From JAQTRU01 sp041645555 (GTDB taxonomy: Bacteria; Patescibacteriota; Patescibacteriia; Patescibacteriales; JAQTRU01), in the NCBI GenBank assembly GCA_041645555.1, contig JBAZPX010000003.1:38090-102089 (forward strand): a stretch of DNA of 64,000 bases, written 5' to 3'. Both the position numbers and the translations under genes were made by a program. This document shows positions 9,135 through 17,855 of the stretch, piece after piece (within the stretch, counting starts at the first letter, position 1; the number at the start of each line of letters is the position of its first letter). The notes under the pieces were generated by a model. It made no database searches, was not told where the DNA came from, and worked only from the letters and a program-made list of their open reading frames with translations.

Positions 9135-9524
9135 ATGTTTTCAGTTTATTATAAAAATAAGATAAAAAACGTTTTTAGTAGTTTTACCCAACCAAAACCC
9201 TGCAGAGAAGTATTAGAAGCGAATTTTTATAAGCTCCCAGAAAAAATAGAAGTTAAATGGTTTCGGGATGGTAAATTTATAATTGGTATTATTAAAGACG
9301 GGGAACGTGAATATAAAACTCAAGCATTATCAGCAGATGAATTTATCGAGATGGTAAACGATACCTTATATACTGTTTACGATATCCCAAGTAATTGCAT
9401 AAACATATTAAGTAAAATAAAAAGATTTTATCCAAAACAAGATGAAATTGATAAGTTAAGAAATGGTAAAATAAAGTATTCGGATATGTTTTTAGTCAGA
9501 GAGAAAGAATTAATTCCTGCATAA
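9135..9524 (+). CDS. HicB-like small protein (possible antitoxin)
   Basis: Protein of 129 residues. The segment KWFRDGKFIIGIIKDGEREYKTQ, followed by ALSADEFIEMVNDTLY, resembles the HicB partial RNase H fold pattern: a strand pair, then a helix that starts with a spaced acidic motif. It lies four bases upstream of a HicA-like gene and has its own strong promoter. I infer a type II toxin-antitoxin partner. No DNA-binding domain is obvious, and the C-terminal third (from about residue 80) is not recognised. Codon use is very AT-rich, like the rest of this island. Confidence 0.5.
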   Translation: MFSVYYKNKIKNVFSSFTQPKPCREVLEANFYKLPEKIEVKWFRDGKFIIGIIKDGEREYKTQALSADEFIEMVNDTLYTVYDIPSNCINILSKIKRFYPKQDEIDKLRNGKIKYSDMFLVREKELIPA

Positions 9525-9528
9525 TAAT

Positions 9529-9783
9529 ATGGGGGAATATGCGAATGTGAAAAGAAAGAATATAGATAGTTTGTTAAAATGGCTTGTCAAAAAAAATCAG
9601 TCAATTAGTGTTGAAGCTGGAGGTAATCATCAAATAAAATTAAAATACAGTTTTTGGAGAGATTGTTTCCCGATACCATTTAATCATTCCGAAGTAAACA
9701 AGTATATCGTAAAGGATTTAATGGAAAAACTTGTAGCGTCAGGAATATGCACGAAAGAGGAATTTGATGATAAAATTAAATAA
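9529..9783 (+). CDS. HicA-like small protein (possible mRNA interferase)
   Basis: An 84-residue protein. The order (helix with LLKWLVKK, then ISVEAGGNHQIKL with a Gly-x-His, then CFPIPFNH and KYIVKDLMEKL) follows the HicA double-stranded-RNA-binding-like fold. There, GSH-type and P-x-H segments surround the catalytic His. HicA toxins cleave mRNA. It starts four bases after the HicB-like gene, and a hairpin terminator at 9793-9826 closes the pair. The match is by pattern and remains tentative. Confidence 0.5.
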   Translation: MGEYANVKRKNIDSLLKWLVKKNQSISVEAGGNHQIKLKYSFWRDCFPIPFNHSEVNKYIVKDLMEKLVASGICTKEEFDDKIK

Positions 9784-9792
9784 TATTTACAG

Positions 9793-9826
9793 AAAAAGAG
9801 GAGTTAATGAATTTAACTCTTCTTTT
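9793..9826 (+). terminator. Terminator after the HicA-like gene
   Basis: AAAGAGGAGTTAA pairs with TTAACTCTTCTTT around a five-base loop, and T-rich sequence follows. It ends the two-gene transcript that starts near 9108. Confidence 0.75.
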
Positions 9827-9889
9827 ATTTTACCCCAGTCTAAATTTCTAAACACGTTCTTGAGGGGGGGGGGAGCAAACACGGATGAG

Positions 9890-9913
9890 CAGGCCCAAAT
9901 GAGCCTGTTTTTT
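9890..9913 (+). terminator. Second hairpin with T-run
   Basis: CAGGC pairs with GCCTG, followed by TTTTTT. No gene ends immediately before it. The interval 9827-10146 also holds an 11-base G tract near 9863 and short, unsupported reading frames such as MSAEFLNKLK at about 10056. It may be the decayed remains of another gene. Confidence 0.5.
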
Positions 9914-10146
9914 CGTAGTCAAATTAGCAATTTATGATTTTGTCATACTAATTTGGAAAAGTCGATGATCTTGCTATTTTTGTCAGAATAAATTAATATT
10001 AATTTGTAAATAAAAAATGAAAGCATTATGGCAATACAAAAAAGGTTGATGAAGCGATGAGTGCAGAATTTTTAAATAAATTAAAGGAGGTTGTAATAGA
10101 AAAAGATTAAGCAAAGGATTTCAGAATTTTAATTGGTAAAAAATTT

Positions 10147-11247
10147 ATGAATAAAGTTAAAATAAATATTCCTGGTTTTTATGATGTGGAAATAAATGAT
10201 TTTGGCGAGAGTTTAACAGATCAATTTCAAATACTCATTGAAACTTTTTTGAAAAATGGTATAGTGAATATTACTTCTACTTTCGTTAAAGAAAGCGAAA
10301 AGGTGTTTAATGGCTTTGTTAACCAACAAATATATGAGTTAAGTGATAGATATTTTGAGAATTTTACTATCGTAACAGAGAATTTATTAAACCCAGTCAG
10401 AGGTCAATATAGAAATGCGCTTATTTTATGGGAGCAAGTACTTGAATTTGTAAAGAATTACGAAAAAAAAACTGGCAAGCAGTTGCACAAGAGAACTCCT
10501 TATTATTTTTCTTCTATCACAGCAATACTTAGTAATAATTTTGATGAAGCTCTTATTTTAATGCATTTAGCGCTTGAAGAAGATAAAAGAAAACACGGCA
10601 ATTTTAAAGAGGATCCGGCTTATTTATTTTTGTCTTTAAATGATGAGAAACAAAATCAATATTTTAAACCTTTTGTAGACGGTATGGCCAATTTTATAAA
10701 GAAGAGATTGGATATAGGAAGTGATAATTATCAAAAATTAAGAGGCGGATTATTGGATTATGATAATTTTAGATTTAAATTTCTTGATAATGATTTAATT
10801 TCTGATGAAATGAGGTTTTATTTTGTTTATTCCATAATTCGTCTCTGGCATTTAAGAAAATTACACAAAAGTAAAATAAGCGATAATATTATGGCCCCGA
10901 CAATTTTCACGCAGTCTTTGGGTGGGCTATTGATAATAATTGAAGAAATTATAAGAAAGAAATATTTAAGAAATACTTTTGGGCCAGCCCTTAAAGAGAT
11001 GTCGAGAATTTTGGGTTGGGATTCTGATATAGATTTGAGGATTATAAATAGTGCACGTGATACAAATTTTGACCAATGGGTAGATGATTGTTTGTCAGGA
11101 AATTCATTGTTGACAGATTTTAAATTGTCCTACGGTTTACGAAATTTTACTTTCCATAGTATTAAAAGTCAGAAAAAATTATGGGACGAATATACACGTA
11201 TATTACAATCAGTTTTGAATTGTTTGTTTAAGTTAGTTGAAGTTTAA
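10147..11247 (+). CDS. Helical protein with a HEPN-type RNxxxH motif
   Basis: The 366-residue protein is almost entirely helical. Near the C-terminus, GLRNFTFHS carries Arg332-Asn333-x3-His337, the RNxxxH arrangement used as the active site of HEPN ribonucleases, common in toxin and antiphage proteins. The N-terminal 300 residues are not recognised; they include ALILMHLALEEDK and GGLLIIIEEIIRKKYL helices. It starts after a long AT-rich gap and is followed by the SEC-C gene on the same strand. Strong AT bias and neighbours of toxin-antitoxin and transposase type suggest a horizontally acquired defence module. The HEPN assignment rests on one motif. Confidence 0.45.
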   Translation: MNKVKINIPGFYDVEINDFGESLTDQFQILIETFLKNGIVNITSTFVKESEKVFNGFVNQQIYELSDRYFENFTIVTENLLNPVRGQYRNALILWEQVLEFVKNYEKKTGKQLHKRTPYYFSSITAILSNNFDEALILMHLALEEDKRKHGNFKEDPAYLFLSLNDEKQNQYFKPFVDGMANFIKKRLDIGSDNYQKLRGGLLDYDNFRFKFLDNDLISDEMRFYFVYSIIRLWHLRKLHKSKISDNIMAPTIFTQSLGGLLIIIEEIIRKKYLRNTFGPALKEMSRILGWDSDIDLRIINSARDTNFDQWVDDCLSGNSLLTDFKLSYGLRNFTFHSIKSQKKLWDEYTRILQSVLNCLFKLVEV

Positions 11248-11335
11248 TAGTAATTTTGGGGTTAGTACTTTTTATTTTAGGATATATATAAAATAAAATC
11301 AGTCAGTTTTTTAATTGGCGTAATTATTAAATAAT

Positions 11336-12382
11336 ATGGGAAAAGGATCGATTGTAAATAAACCTTGTCATTGCGGGAGTGGTAAAAAATATAAAAAATG
11401 CTGCAAAGATAAAGATGAATATATGAAAAAAGAAAAAATAAATGCTGCTTTAAGAAAGGAGTTAAATATTGGTAGTATAAAAGAATGTCTTTTTCCCGAT
11501 AAGACAGGTTGTAGTGAGAAAGTGATTAAGGCTCATTCAATTCAAAATAATAGAATATTAGATGTATTGTCTGAAAATGGAGAAGTGATAATGCTGAGGC
11601 CAAATGCGACTGAATATAATTTTAAAATACAAGCAGAAAAAATAGGACGGGGTAGAGCCACTACATTTACTGGGTTTTGCAGAAATCACGATAAAGTTAT
11701 ATTTCAGCCAATTGAAGATAGTGATTATAAATTTAATAACATAGAACAAAATGCCTTGTTTGCTTATAGGGCTTTTGTCAAAGAACAACACGCAAAATTA
11801 AGTCAGTATAATATTTTTTCTAAATATAAAAATTCTTACGAAAAGATGGCGTGGGGGTTGATAGGTGCTGAGGCTGCCATAAAAGATATGGAGTACCATC
11901 TTGATATTTTTAGAAAAATCCTTTTTAAAAAAGAATATGATCTTATTGAAACGAAAATAATTGTTTATGACAAAATTTGTGAGTTTGCAGTGAGCTCAGC
12001 CTTGAATTTGAGTTATGATTTTGAGGGTAATAGCGTTAATAATTTAGATGACCTTAAAAAAAGAGCGATACCTTTATTTTTAACAGTACTGCCAAGTAAT
12101 GGTAAAACGTATGTGCTTTTAAGTTATTTCAAAGAAGATAGAAAGCGCTTTATTTTTATTGATAAACAAATAATTGGAGTAGATGAGGGATTACAGCAAA
12201 TAAGGCTTACAAATATTCTGATGATAAATTGCGAAAATATTGTATTTTCCCCTCGTTTATGGGATAGAATTGATACCGAGAAGCAGGAATTATATTTTTC
12301 AAAATTGCTGAAAAATTTACATGAAGAAGAGTCGCCGGGTGATATAGCGGAAGATTATGGTTTAAATTTTTTTATCAACTAA
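11336..12382 (+). CDS. SEC-C zinc-motif protein with HNH-like cysteine cluster
   Basis: Protein of 348 residues. Residues 9-24 form a SEC-C motif (Cys11-x-Cys13-x8-Cys22-Cys23, with CGSGKKYKKCC). SEC-C binds zinc and is found in SecA tails and in many standalone proteins. A second cluster follows: CLFPDKTGC, then KAHSIQNN and later FCRNHD. It resembles the zinc-binding half of HNH-like folds. The remaining 220 residues are not recognised. The SEC-C motif is certain; a nuclease role is inference. It shares strand and AT-rich composition with the HEPN-motif gene upstream. Confidence 0.6.
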   Translation: MGKGSIVNKPCHCGSGKKYKKCCKDKDEYMKKEKINAALRKELNIGSIKECLFPDKTGCSEKVIKAHSIQNNRILDVLSENGEVIMLRPNATEYNFKIQAEKIGRGRATTFTGFCRNHDKVIFQPIEDSDYKFNNIEQNALFAYRAFVKEQHAKLSQYNIFSKYKNSYEKMAWGLIGAEAAIKDMEYHLDIFRKILFKKEYDLIETKIIVYDKICEFAVSSALNLSYDFEGNSVNNLDDLKKRAIPLFLTVLPSNGKTYVLLSYFKEDRKRFIFIDKQIIGVDEGLQQIRLTNILMINCENIVFSPRLWDRIDTEKQELYFSKLLKNLHEEESPGDIAEDYGLNFFIN

Positions 12383-12399
12383 TAACGTGTTATTATTAA

Positions 12400-12729
12400 G
12401 ATAGCGTCTCCACAAATTGTATTCCAACGGCAAACGCAAGATTTTGCGTCTCTACGACGGATATCCCCACGAACGCCGGAGACGCAATGGCCGAATATAA
12501 CAATAAATTTGGACCGCAATCAAAAAATTTATCGTCAATCATCAGGGGGTTTAAAATTGGTGTAAAAAATTTTTCTAACCAAAACAAGATGGATTTTATT
12601 TGGCAAAATCGTTTCTATTATCATATTATCAGGAACGAAGAAGAATTAAATAAAATCAGGCAATATATTATTAATAACCCTTTGAAATGGGAGTTAGACA
12701 TAAACAACCCTGAAAATTTGTTGATGTGA
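12400..12729 (+). pseudogene. C-terminal remnant of a RAYT/IS200-like transposase
   Basis: The tail (SIIRGFKIGVKNF, then IWQNRFYYHIIRNEEELNKIRQYI and NNPLKWELD) is typical of the C-terminus of REP-associated tyrosine transposases. The frame stays open upstream only to 12400. The HUH metal site and the catalytic Tyr of the N-terminal domain are absent. The upstream part (12404-12486) is itself repeat-like: GCGTCTC and GAGACGC arms around AAGATTTTGCGTCTCTAC. An ATG at 12487 could make an 80-residue fragment, but it would not be an active transposase. Confidence 0.8.
12404..12486. repeat. GAGACGC palindromic repeat remnant next to RAYT
   Basis: Outer arms GCGTCTCC and GGAGACGC flank an inner copy of CAAGATTTTGCGTCTCTAC. 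REP-type palindromes of this kind usually accompany RAYT transposases, which fits the transposase remnant immediately downstream. Confidence 0.6.
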
Positions 12730-12740
12730 ATATAAAAATA

Positions 12741-12770
12741 AAAAAGAGCGGAGATGTTTCCGTTCTTTTT
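12741..12770. terminator. Bidirectional terminator between RAYT remnant and topA
   Basis: AAAAAGAGCGGA pairs with TCCGTTCTTTTT around GATGTT. Poly-A and poly-T flanks let it serve both the island on the plus strand and topA on the minus strand. Confidence 0.7.
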
Positions 12771-12821
12771 TATTATAATTATATTTCTAATTACTAATAC
12801 CTAATATCTGATAACCAACAC

Positions 12822-15056
12822 CTATTTCTTATATCCGCAGTCTTTATTACTGCATTTCACCCCGTCTTTCGCTTCTACCAATAGGGCTTCGCAATCAGGG
12901 CATTTCTCGCCCGTGGGTTTTGCCCAGAAAGCGGTTTTACAATCAGGATATTGGTTGCAAGCGTAAAATATTCCTTTGCGGCCGCGCTTCTGGACGATTT
13001 CCCCCTTCTCGCAAGCCGGGCAGTGGACGCCGGTTGGTTTACTGCCGGTTGTATTTTCTTTTATATTTTTTAAATTCCGGCATTTGGGAAAAGCGGAGCA
13101 AGCGAGGAACGGGCCGAAGCGGCCGACTTTTATCGCCATGGGCGAACCGCATTTTTCGCAGGTTTCATCTTTATATTTTTTCTGGATTTCCTCTATTTCT
13201 TTATTATCCGCCTTACCGTCTTTATCCCGGTCAGTTCCGGGCATGGACTTAATATTCTTGCATTCCGGAAAGGCGCTGCAGGCCAGGAATTTTCCATAGC
13301 GGCCGGTTTTAATTATCATGGCGGCGCCGCACTTATCGCATTTTTCGTTTGATTTTTCTTCGGGCATAATTTTATTTTTATCGATTTCCTGATATTTATT
13401 AGTTAAATTATCATGGAACGGCTTATAGAAATTTTCGATTACCGGCTGCCACTCGGTTTTGCCTTCGGCGATATTATCAAGATTATCTTCCATCTCGGCC
13501 GTGAATTTATAGTCAACGATTTCGGAAAAATGCTTGACCAATAAATCAATCACGACGAAAGCGATATCGGTCGGAGCCAGTTTTTTATTATCGTCGCGGA
13601 TAACATAATTTCTCGCTTCAATCGTGGCAATAGTCGGGGCGTAAGTGGAAGGCCGGCCAATGCCGTATCTTTCCAAAGCTTTAACCAGGCCGGCGTCAGA
13701 ATACCGAGCCGGCGGTTTGGTAAAATGCTGCTGGTTATCCAGTTTTTTTAAATCCAGTTCTTCTTTTTCTTTTACTTCCGGCAATTGCATTTCTTTGCTT
13801 TTTTCCGGGTAAATTTTTAAATAGCCGTCAAATTGTAAAACCTGGCCTGTCGCCCTAAACTGGTAAGCCGTATCTTTGGCGCTAACGTCAATAACCGTGG
13901 CGTCCACGATTGCGGCCGGCATTTGGCTCGCTAAGCTTCTTTGCCAGATTAGATTATACAAGCGGTATTGGCCCCCGACTAAAGACGATTTAATCGATTC
14001 CGGAGCCTTGTCCGCTTCGGTCGGGCGGACAGCTTCGTGCGCTTCCTGGGCGTTTTTTGATTTAGTTTTAAAAACGCGGGGAGAGGAAAGGGAATATTCT
14101 TTTCCCAATTCTTTTTCCAAGTAATCTTTGGCTTCGCTTAAAAACTTGCCAGAGAGGTTAAGGGAGTCTGTCCTCATATAAGTAATCAAGCCGCTTTCGT
14201 ATAATTGCTGGGCAACCGTCATCGTCTGCTTGGCGGAAAACCCGAGCCAGCGGTTGGCGGTCTGCTGCAGAGTGGAAGTGGTAAAAGGCGTGGGCGGATT
14301 TTTCTTCGTTTCTTTTTTTTCAACCTTAGCGACGAGATACTTAGCGCCTTTAAGTTCATCTAAAATTTTCTTTGCTTCCTTCTCGTTTTTTATTTCCAGC
14401 TTATCAATGGTTTTTTCGCCGACTTTATTTAAAGCGGCAATAAATTCCTCTCCGCCCTCCTTTTTTAAATCGGCTAAAATACTCCAATATTCTTCCGGCT
14501 TAAAGTCTTTAATCTGTCTTTCCCGCTCAACGATTAAGCGGACGGCCACGGATTGCACCCGGCCGGCGGATAAGCCCCGCGCTACTTTCTTCCATAAGAA
14601 GGGGGAAAGCTCATAACCAACCAGCCGGTCTAAAATCCGGCGGGCCTGCTGGGCGTCAACCATTTTCATATCAATTTGGCGGGGGCTATTTAAAGCTTCC
14701 AAAATCGCGTCTTTGGTAATTTCGTGAAAAACTATTCTTTTGGTTTTCTTTTTATCAAGTTTTAGCGCTTCGGCCAAATGCCAGGCAATCGCTTCCCCTT
14801 CGCGGTCTTCATCAGAAGCCAGGATGACGGTGGTCGCTTTTTTCGCCAGGTCTTTCAGTTTAGCCACGGTTTTTTTTGCTTTGGCCGGGACGATATATTT
14901 CGGAGTAAAGCCGCTCTCAATATTAATCCCCATAACGCTTTTCGGCAAATCGCGGATATGGCCAAAAGAAGACTCGATTTTATAATCGGGCCCTAAAAAT
15001 TTTGTGATAGTTTTTGCTTTGGTCGGCGATTCAACAATGATTAAATTTTTGCTCAT
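12822..15056 (-). CDS. topA: DNA topoisomerase I
   Basis: Type IA topoisomerase that relaxes negative supercoils. The start is MSKNLIIVESPTKAK at 15056; an upstream alternative reads only AT-rich leader. The Toprim domain (ASDEDREGEAIAWH) and the catalytic-Tyr segment (GLITYMRTDS) are intact. The C-terminus carries four zinc ribbons: three with CxxC pairs and ACSAFPxC or ACNQYPDC signatures, and a short fourth (CPDC...CSNKDC). Length of 744 residues is normal for the family. It is followed on the minus strand only by the terminator at 12741-12770. Confidence 0.97.
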   Translation of the reverse strand: MSKNLIIVESPTKAKTITKFLGPDYKIESSFGHIRDLPKSVMGINIESGFTPKYIVPAKAKKTVAKLKDLAKKATTVILASDEDREGEAIAWHLAEALKLDKKKTKRIVFHEITKDAILEALNSPRQIDMKMVDAQQARRILDRLVGYELSPFLWKKVARGLSAGRVQSVAVRLIVERERQIKDFKPEEYWSILADLKKEGGEEFIAALNKVGEKTIDKLEIKNEKEAKKILDELKGAKYLVAKVEKKETKKNPPTPFTTSTLQQTANRWLGFSAKQTMTVAQQLYESGLITYMRTDSLNLSGKFLSEAKDYLEKELGKEYSLSSPRVFKTKSKNAQEAHEAVRPTEADKAPESIKSSLVGGQYRLYNLIWQRSLASQMPAAIVDATVIDVSAKDTAYQFRATGQVLQFDGYLKIYPEKSKEMQLPEVKEKEELDLKKLDNQQHFTKPPARYSDAGLVKALERYGIGRPSTYAPTIATIEARNYVIRDDNKKLAPTDIAFVVIDLLVKHFSEIVDYKFTAEMEDNLDNIAEGKTEWQPVIENFYKPFHDNLTNKYQEIDKNKIMPEEKSNEKCDKCGAAMIIKTGRYGKFLACSAFPECKNIKSMPGTDRDKDGKADNKEIEEIQKKYKDETCEKCGSPMAIKVGRFGPFLACSAFPKCRNLKNIKENTTGSKPTGVHCPACEKGEIVQKRGRKGIFYACNQYPDCKTAFWAKPTGEKCPDCEALLVEAKDGVKCSNKDCGYKK

Positions 15057-15177
15057 ATTATAAAGTATTATATAATTTTTTGTTTTCCGCAAGTTAAATC
15101 TTATATGACAACATGGTTTTAGGCAGTAATCATAGTTTTAGCTGATTGTTAGGTTAATACGATTATACATTGTTTAT

Positions 15178-15274
15178 TTTCCTACGAATTACGAATTTTT
15201 TACGAATTTACGAATTCTTTTTAAAATGTTTTATGTTATATTTGTAAATTCGTACTGATTTGTAGTTTGTAGGT
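15178..15274. repeat. AT-rich ACGAATT linker repeat
   Basis: CCTACGAATTACGAATT and ACGAATTTACGAATTC face TTTGTAAATTCGTA and TTTGTAGTTTGTAGG, forming an imperfect inverted pair. Together with flanking plain AT-rich sequence it accounts for the gap between dprA and topA. Confidence 0.6.
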
Positions 15275-15304
15275 TTTAAAATCTGGCGAGCAAAATTACT
15301 TTTA

Positions 15305-16408
15305 TTACCTAGCTAAAATATAGTACATGCCGCCTAAATTTTTTATCATGCCTTTCATTTCCATTATGACCAGTGTACTATTTGCCGTCGCGGTGTCAAG
15401 CCCGGAAGCGCGGACAAGCTCGTCAATATGAATTGGCTCAAAAGAAAGAAGGGAAATTATTTTTTTCTCATTTTCCCCCTCCGGCATTATGATTTTAGCG
15501 CTGATGTAGGCGGTGGCCTGGGTTAAATTTAAGGTTTCAATAATGTCAGAGGCGCTGGTAACGACTTTTGCCCCTTCTTTAATAAGCTTATTGGGTCCGG
15601 CCGAAGCGGGCGAATAGATACTGCCGGGTACGGCAAAGACTTCGCGATTTTGCTCTAAGGCGTAAGAGGCCGTGATTAAAGCCCCGGATTTTTCCCCGGC
15701 TTCTATAACTAAGGTGCCAAGGCAGAGGCCGGAAATAAGGCGGTTGCGTTGGGGGAAATTATGCCGCAACGGCGGAGTGCCAAGAGGCAGTTCCGAAATT
15801 ACGGCGCCGTCAGCAGCGATAATTTTATCCGCCAGGTAGCGGTTCTGCGAAGGGTAAAGATTTTGCCTGTCCAGGCCCGAACCCAAAACGGCAATAGTTT
15901 TTCCTTTAGCCGCTAAAGTCGCCGAATGGGCTAAAGAGTCAATGCCCAAAGCCAGGCCGCTAATAATTGTTAAGCCGTTTCCGACTAATTCCTTTACAAT
16001 ATAATCGGTTATCTGCTGCCCGTAGCTAGTAAATTTTCTCGTTCCGACTACGGCTAAAGTAAAATCATTTTTTAAATCAAGTTTTCCTTTGTAGTATATA
16101 AGAGGAGGGGGGTTGTAAATTTCCCCTAAGAGGGCGGGATAGGATTTATCCGCAATCATCATGACTTTTATGTCTTCTTCAACCAATCTGGCGGCTAACC
16201 GGTCAGGGTCGATTTCCCTTCTGGCCGCGATAAATTCTTCGGCGATATTTTCTTCAAGGCCGGCTTTTAGAAGTTCCGGAAGACCGGCTCGGAAGGCGTT
16301 TTTTAAACCGGCGTCCCGGGGGTAAAAATATTTCAATAGTTTTTTAAACCGGATTGGCCCGAATTTCTGGAAATTATTTAAAGCCACCCAGTATTTCAAG
16401 TTTTCCAT
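15305..16408 (-). CDS. dprA: DNA processing protein DprA
   Basis: DprA binds single-stranded DNA entering by natural transformation and loads RecA. The Rossmann-like core shows VVGTRKFTSYGQQ, SGLALGIDSLAHSATL and the GSG and FPQRNRLISGL segments. A C-terminal winged-helix domain (about residues 310-367, IHIDELVRASGL) is present, as in the larger family members. At 367 residues it is full length. It lies upstream of topA on the minus strand, a common dprA-topA order. Confidence 0.95.
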   Translation of the reverse strand: MENLKYWVALNNFQKFGPIRFKKLLKYFYPRDAGLKNAFRAGLPELLKAGLEENIAEEFIAARREIDPDRLAARLVEEDIKVMMIADKSYPALLGEIYNPPPLIYYKGKLDLKNDFTLAVVGTRKFTSYGQQITDYIVKELVGNGLTIISGLALGIDSLAHSATLAAKGKTIAVLGSGLDRQNLYPSQNRYLADKIIAADGAVISELPLGTPPLRHNFPQRNRLISGLCLGTLVIEAGEKSGALITASYALEQNREVFAVPGSIYSPASAGPNKLIKEGAKVVTSASDIIETLNLTQATAYISAKIIMPEGENEKKIISLLSFEPIHIDELVRASGLDTATANSTLVIMEMKGMIKNLGGMYYILAR

Positions 16409-16421
16409 ACTTTAGAGGCTC

Positions 16422-16461
16422 GCCCCGTTAGAAATTTTAATTTTTAAATTTCTAATGGGGT
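16422..16461. repeat. CCCCGTTAGAAAT palindrome upstream of dprA
   Basis: GCCCCGTTAGAAATTTT faces AAATTTCTAATGGGG, with arms of about 14 bases and an AT loop. It sits 13 bases from the dprA start codon and just before the candidate structured RNA. Confidence 0.85.
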
Positions 16462-16499
16462 TGACTAAAAATTTAAGGTATGCTAAGGTAATATATCAA

Positions 16500-16705
16500 A
16501 ACTCCTTTTTAATTGAGCAGCCAATGGCCCTCAATTTACTACTTGCTTCTGGGCTTTAGTTTATAGATTTCCTTCCTCCTTGGTGATTTATAAGCTATTC
16601 GTCCCTTATTAGCAAGTAGTAAACCGGAGGCGATTGGAAAAAACCGGCTATCAAGATTTGTTTTTTAAAATTAAATTACTGATAGCTTTTTTAATTTCTT
16701 AAAAT
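16500..16705 (+). ncRNA. Candidate structured small RNA
   Basis: Three stacked hairpins are visible. AATTGAG...CTCAATT lies at 16511-16536. A perfect 13-base stem (TTTACTACTTGCT at 16535-16547 with AGCAAGTAGTAAA at 16611-16623) is extended inward by TAGTTTATA with TTATAAGCTA. A GCTATCA/TGATAGC hairpin before TTTTTT near 16700 could end transcription. The loop of the long stem holds CCTTCCTCCTTGG, which is complementary to Shine-Dalgarno sequences. No reading frame is present. The strand is inferred from the terminator-like end. Confidence 0.5.
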
Positions 16706-16748
16706 ATTTTAACATATTAAAAAGGGGAAAGATAGTGTTTAAAATTTT

Positions 16749-16832
16749 GTCTAGGAGTGATGAAAGTCAAATTGACCCTCCTTGATTTGGCCTTTTTGTC
16801 TTAAATAGGGCCTTGTGCCTTTGCTCCTAGGC
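16749..16832. other. Long-range hairpin upstream of the secreted beta-rich protein
   Basis: GTCTAGGAG at 16749-16757 pairs with CTCCTAGGC at 16824-16832, and an inner TGATTTGGCC faces GGGCC. It lies about 80 bases before the gene at 16909, so it may be part of its leader. Riboswitch class not recognised. Confidence 0.45.
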
Positions 16833-16908
16833 AATATTTTGAATAGTATTTTCTTTTTTTGCCCTTTTTATATTTTCTAAAAACAATAATTCAGGGGAGA
16901 GGTCCGTC

Positions 16909-17784
16909 ATGTGGACAAGAATTTTTGCGGCGGCATTGTTTCTGTTTCTTTTCAGTAGCTTTGCGGCCGCGCAGGAGGAAGCGGTTTTACAGAAATTCAT
17001 TGTCAGCGCGCTTCATACCGGATCATACAAGCAGAATGAGTATTATTATCCGGCGAATAATGTGGATGTGCTGGCCGGCGTTCGCACGAAGATTTCCTTA
17101 ACCCGCAATTCTTTTGTCCATACCCGCCTTCTGTATTATAATCCGAATAATACCGTCGTGCATGCTTATCTCGAAGAGAAAATCAAGTGGGCAAGTTTTA
17201 ATGCCGGCTTTTTGCCAAGACCGGCTAAGATGCTGAACACGCCCGATCCGGTTTCCGCGGCCGCGCATTTTTTGCCGGAAGCGAAAAAGGTTATTCCCGG
17301 GCCGGCGCTCGGCGCAATGGCCAAACTCTCTTCGGCCAAGCTAAATTCCGATTTTTTCGCCGGAGTATATCAGGCGAAAGAAGATTCTCTTGAATTCAAT
17401 CTGGGCCTTGTTAAGAATTTTTCGCCAGCGTCTTTGCTCCATAAAGTTATAATTGGCGGTTATTCAGGCAAGGGCGTGAGCGGAGCGGTGATAGGCGTTG
17501 ATATTTGGCGTCTGAGTTTTATGGGATTCTCCGGTATGGACGCGAAGTCAATCAGGACGCGTTCCGTATATGCGGAAACGAAACTCAGAGGATTTAACCT
17601 TTACGCCGATGCCGTTCACAGGCAGGATATCTGGGAAACAGCCGAGCTGGGGATAACAAAAGAATTGTCGGAAAAGATTTCCGGCGTGAGAGTCAATTAT
17701 CTCTGCGGTCTGGGTTACGTCTGTTCCGAAACTCGGTCAGACCTGATAAATTTTTACCTCCAGGTCTGGTTTGATAAAAAATAA
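16909..17784 (+). CDS. Secreted beta-strand-rich protein, porin-like
   Basis: A 291-residue protein. An N-terminal signal peptide (RIFAAALFLFLF, then SSFAAAQ with an AxA-type cleavage site near residue 21) is clear. The mature part alternates polar and hydrophobic residues in many short strands and ends with FYLQVWF, an aromatic-terminated strand reminiscent of outer-membrane barrels. GAGAGG precedes the ATG. Porin-like proteins are unexpected if the host is a CPR bacterium without an outer membrane. Composition is richer in GC than the neighbours, so acquisition by transfer is possible. Function unknown. Confidence 0.6.
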   Translation: MWTRIFAAALFLFLFSSFAAAQEEAVLQKFIVSALHTGSYKQNEYYYPANNVDVLAGVRTKISLTRNSFVHTRLLYYNPNNTVVHAYLEEKIKWASFNAGFLPRPAKMLNTPDPVSAAAHFLPEAKKVIPGPALGAMAKLSSAKLNSDFFAGVYQAKEDSLEFNLGLVKNFSPASLLHKVIIGGYSGKGVSGAVIGVDIWRLSFMGFSGMDAKSIRTRSVYAETKLRGFNLYADAVHRQDIWETAELGITKELSEKISGVRVNYLCGLGYVCSETRSDLINFYLQVWFDKK

Positions 17785-17808
17785 AGATTTCATCCATTTT
17801 GGATGCAA

Positions 17809-17843
17809 AAAAGGGGCGACGATAACGTTGCCCCCTTTTCTTT
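17809..17843 (+). terminator. Terminator after the beta-rich protein
   Basis: AAAAGGGGCGAC faces GTTGCCCCCTTTT, followed by CTTTTT. It separates this plus-strand gene from the converging pth gene. Confidence 0.75.
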
Positions 17844-17855
17844 TTAATTTTTTAT

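Noticed and set aside
9861..9873. Eleven-base G tract as a phase-variation switch
   Set aside because: It lies outside any supported gene and may be a sequencing artefact.
12487..12729. Complete small transposase
   Set aside because: The sequence matches only the C-terminal end of RAYT proteins; HUH and Tyr motifs are absent.
12920..14996. Plus-strand frames opposite topA
   Set aside because: They are shadows of a highly conserved gene on the other strand and have low-complexity translations.
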